Assembly (NCBI GenBank): GCA_026874595.1 | Contig: CM049306.1 | Location: forward strand, 105,911,142-105,975,141 | Origin: Sipunculus nudus | Lineage: Eukaryota; Annelida; Sipuncula; Golfingiida; Sipunculidae | Direction: 5' to 3' | Length of the DNA stretch: 64,000 nucleotides | Notes under the pieces: model-generated | Database searches by the model: none | The model's input: the letters and a program-made list of their open reading frames with translations, nothing else | Told to the model about the DNA's origin: nothing | Position numbers and translations under genes: made by a program | Shown: one piece after another, positions 61,401 through 64,000 of the stretch | Position numbering within the stretch: position 1 is the stretch's first letter | How the letters are laid out: each line of letters begins with the position of its first letter

Positions 61401-63819
61401 ACCTATAATGATCATGCATTAAAGTTTTCTGTTTCATTGGACCTGATTTCAAATACTGGTAACTGGTTTTGTATGAAAATAATTATAAATGTATGCATAG
61501 CAAGTTCACTACCACTGGATGGGGGTTAGACATCACCAAGATGCAGAAAAAGGCAAAATGAAGAGTGGTTTTCTGTCAGTGTACCAGCATAAAACATCTC
61601 ATTTCACTTCACAATAGCCAGCATGCCTTACAGCACAATCCCTGGCTCACTACACCCCCAATTCCATTAAATTACACAGACAAGTATCAGATCAGGTAGG
61701 CTGCCAAAAGGCCCTGAAGAATCTTTAACGAGACAAGAGTCTGAGAGCCAGCCTTCACCACAACAAGTTCAAATAATCGGTCGAGACCAATCATTCCATA
61801 TCAGTACTCAAGTCTGTGATTCAGCTGGATGCACAGAACCTTGCTTTCCATTCTTGTGGAAGTCTGTGCTAAACCCCTGCCAATACATGTAAAGATCACT
61901 TCATTATTTAATTTTCTCATTATCTTCCCTATTATCATTCCATAAATATTCATTAAAATAATTGAATTCTATTAATTCATTGTGAAATAAGTAGTTATGA
62001 AGTGGTATTACAAAATAAGTTTCTGAGCACAAGAATTATTTTCAAGGATTCCCTGAACTGACCATGTATCATTCTATGTAGAATTCCTCTAACCACACAG
62101 ACAGAAATGTGTTCATTACTTTCCTTTAAATTCATATTGTACATTATAGATGGCAGCACTAGTCTGATGGTACTGATAACCCCTCCAACACCAATCAGCA
62201 CACAAAATTTCAGGACAATCCATAAGTCTTTCATGAGAGATCTGATCTCCTTTATAAACTGTGTTTAATATGGGCCAGTCACAGTGAAATTTCAGAACTG
62301 TTATAACTGTTTAAATTAATGAACTACATTTTTATATAAAAAAGTACCACTACTGCCTTCAAAATACACAATTCTAGCTGGCACCTCCAGTTTTGTGACC
62401 TGAGAAACCTTGCCAATCATTATGAGACATAATGTGTACTGATGAAGCCAGCTGTACACATTATTCATCTCTGAGCTCCACATTCTTAGCACCAGCTAGC
62501 GATGATACCACATGTACAACAACATCTGGGTGGCTATCACAGCAGGGCTGCTTGGGCTAAAGCTGGAACACTAGCATTCAGTATTGACTGTACAGCAAGT
62601 GTACATCATGTACAGGGTAGCCCTGAGCATGTTGAACCACCAAGCCAGACTGCACTCTTTAAGTTTATGGAAATAAATTTATCAAACATGATTAATCCCA
62701 TTAATCATAATATTATTATGTTATGTGAGCAAAGACAATTTATGAGATACAATAATCTTCATAATCAACAAAAATCCACATATATATGGTAAAAACATTT
62801 CTCATAATCCCTGTTACTGATATTTATTTAGCTGAGAAGTGCTTGTTTTAACCCCTGTCAGTGTGTCTGTTTGTCAGCAGACTGCCTCCTGCTGCCATCT
62901 TTTGGTGAATTTGGACATTAAAAGAACAAGGTGGTACATGGACCAAGTAAGACTCGATTAAACTGTGATGCAGATTCAGACTGAGCAAATGGGACGATCC
63001 AGTATACTTATTTTCCCTTGGTGGTGATACACACTTTACTAAGTGCCAATCTAGTTTTTAAAATTTAAATGACATGCATCCACTCCAAATCCTTAACCAA
63101 GATATAATATCCAAGAAATGAAGCTATAATATGTCATTCTTCAATTACCTTCCCTCATAATCTATTTTTAAGCAGAAAATTAAGTATCCCTACAGTTTAC
63201 CTGATGCTGCTAAACAGGAATTTTTTTGGTTTATTTACTTTTGATGTGACTGAAAATCATCATCAGAGCCCTTTCATTCTGTCAAAGGTTCCCAGTCTCT
63301 CTGCTTTGTATTCACCCACCTTTACTATTAAGTGAACCCAATGTGGGACTGGCTTGTTTTACAATTTGGTGGATTATTTGCTGAGCAGACCACTCAGCCT
63401 TCAGTCAGCTGTCACAGAGTCAGCAGAAACTCAAATACAAGACAGCAAAGGGCAGCAATCCACTGCTGTGGATACAGCCTGGGTATATATAAACAGATCA
63501 ACAAAACAGTATAAGTGGATTGTTACAACAATCAGCTCATACAACTGTTCTAGAGTACAAACAATGTCAAGTATATAATGGGCTATACACTGTTCCTATA
63601 GGTTTTTGGCTATGGGGCCAATATAGATTATAAATGGGGTAAAATCAATTGTGCCTTATCATTTCTAAGGCCATGGCCTTATGCAGATCATGGTATAAAA
63701 TATAAAACATAGCATACAGTTCCTGTAAGTTTTCCCCTACATTAAGAAAATATAAATTACTGGTAAGAAATAAAAATATATAAAGTGCCATATAATGTTT
63801 CTGTAAGTTTTAAGTGATA
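58449..63819. other. Intronic or intergenic sequence with no recognised gene
   Basis: No exon for the INPP5A N-terminus and no other gene were recognised. Satellite-like relics are at 62150-62260 (TTTCAGGACAATCCATAAG) and 62375-62410 (GCTGGCACCTCCAGTTTTGTG). The minus-strand frame at 58622-58861 and others here overlap frames on the opposite strand and have no motif. Confidence 0.5.
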
Positions 63820-63990
63820 ATGGTTTGTGTGATTTTAGCCAAATTTTATATGGAAATATTCAAGGTCAAGATCACCCTGACAGATAGTAAAGGTCATGAC
63901 CCCAATATCAATTGGATTTGTTCTGTATTTCATAAGTTCTGCACACATAAAAGACCTGAAAGAAATCTCTTAAAGATATTTGTTTGGTTA
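63820..63990 (+). repeat. Relic of the GTATCCCC-family HINE interior
   Basis: TTCAAGGTCAAGATCACCCT, TAAAGGTCATGACCCCAAT and GACCTGAAAGAAATCT correspond in order to blocks at 22617-22720 and 22939-23045. No ends are in the window, so the element may continue beyond base 64000. Confidence 0.55.
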
Positions 63991-64000
63991 AATTGCTCAT

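Noticed and set aside
46608-64000. Search for the INPP5A first exon (VTANVGS-type segment, minus strand)
   Set aside because: No stretch with that coding pattern and a following donor was found by eye; it may lie beyond the window.

Overview
The window is AT-rich, intron-dominated animal DNA, most likely from a mollusc and probably a bivalve. It has no operons and no long open reading frames. It does have consensus GT..AG introns of kilobase size, a tRNA-derived SINE, TA- and TTAA-flanked DNA transposons, and a dense population of elements built like the bivalve 'pearl'/Helentron-like (HINE) repeats. Those elements have short palindromic 5' ends, subterminal inverted repeats, central satellite arrays, ACGG/ACAG tetranucleotide tracts and a 3' hairpin. 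The species cannot be named from sequence alone.

I recognise one protein-coding gene. It lies on the minus strand and encodes the N-terminal part of an INPP5A-type (type I) inositol 1,4,5-trisphosphate 5-phosphatase. Four internal coding exons (46507-46607, 26436-26523, 11245-11308, 9779-9810) join in frame to give 95 residues that read continuously along the family's N-terminal segment. The introns between them are about 20.0, 15.1 and 1.4 kb. The first exon and all exons for the catalytic core are not visible and presumably lie beyond the window edges. The whole window is therefore probably one partial gene, mostly intron.

Layout: 1-3735, decayed HINE-like repeats. 4077-8627, a HINE ('AGCTGA' family) holding two other HINEs nested inside it. 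9779-11308, two INPP5A exons and a perfect 39-bp inverted repeat in the intron between them. 12.2-20 kb, intron with decayed repeat relics. 21140-23142, a HINE with a 143-bp satellite arranged as 286-bp dimers. 26436-26523, an exon. 29845-31394, a pogo/Tigger-type element without a transposase. 32894-33127, a tRNA-SINE. 34509-42550, a second AGCTGA-family HINE split by a 5.57-kb piggyBac-like TTAA insertion (35675-41247). 46347-46607, a 27-bp minisatellite touching the splice donor of an exon. 53683-55147, a third AGCTGA-family HINE with two 3' ends. 55.5-58.5 kb, a degenerate minisatellite and a further HINE. The rest is unassigned intronic sequence.

I found no CRISPR, prokaryotic feature, rRNA or free-standing tRNA gene. 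The most interesting content is structural: satellite modules shared between HINE families with different ends, joined around a common 12-bp palindrome (GGTGGCGCCACC), and insertions whose empty sites can be read elsewhere in the same window.
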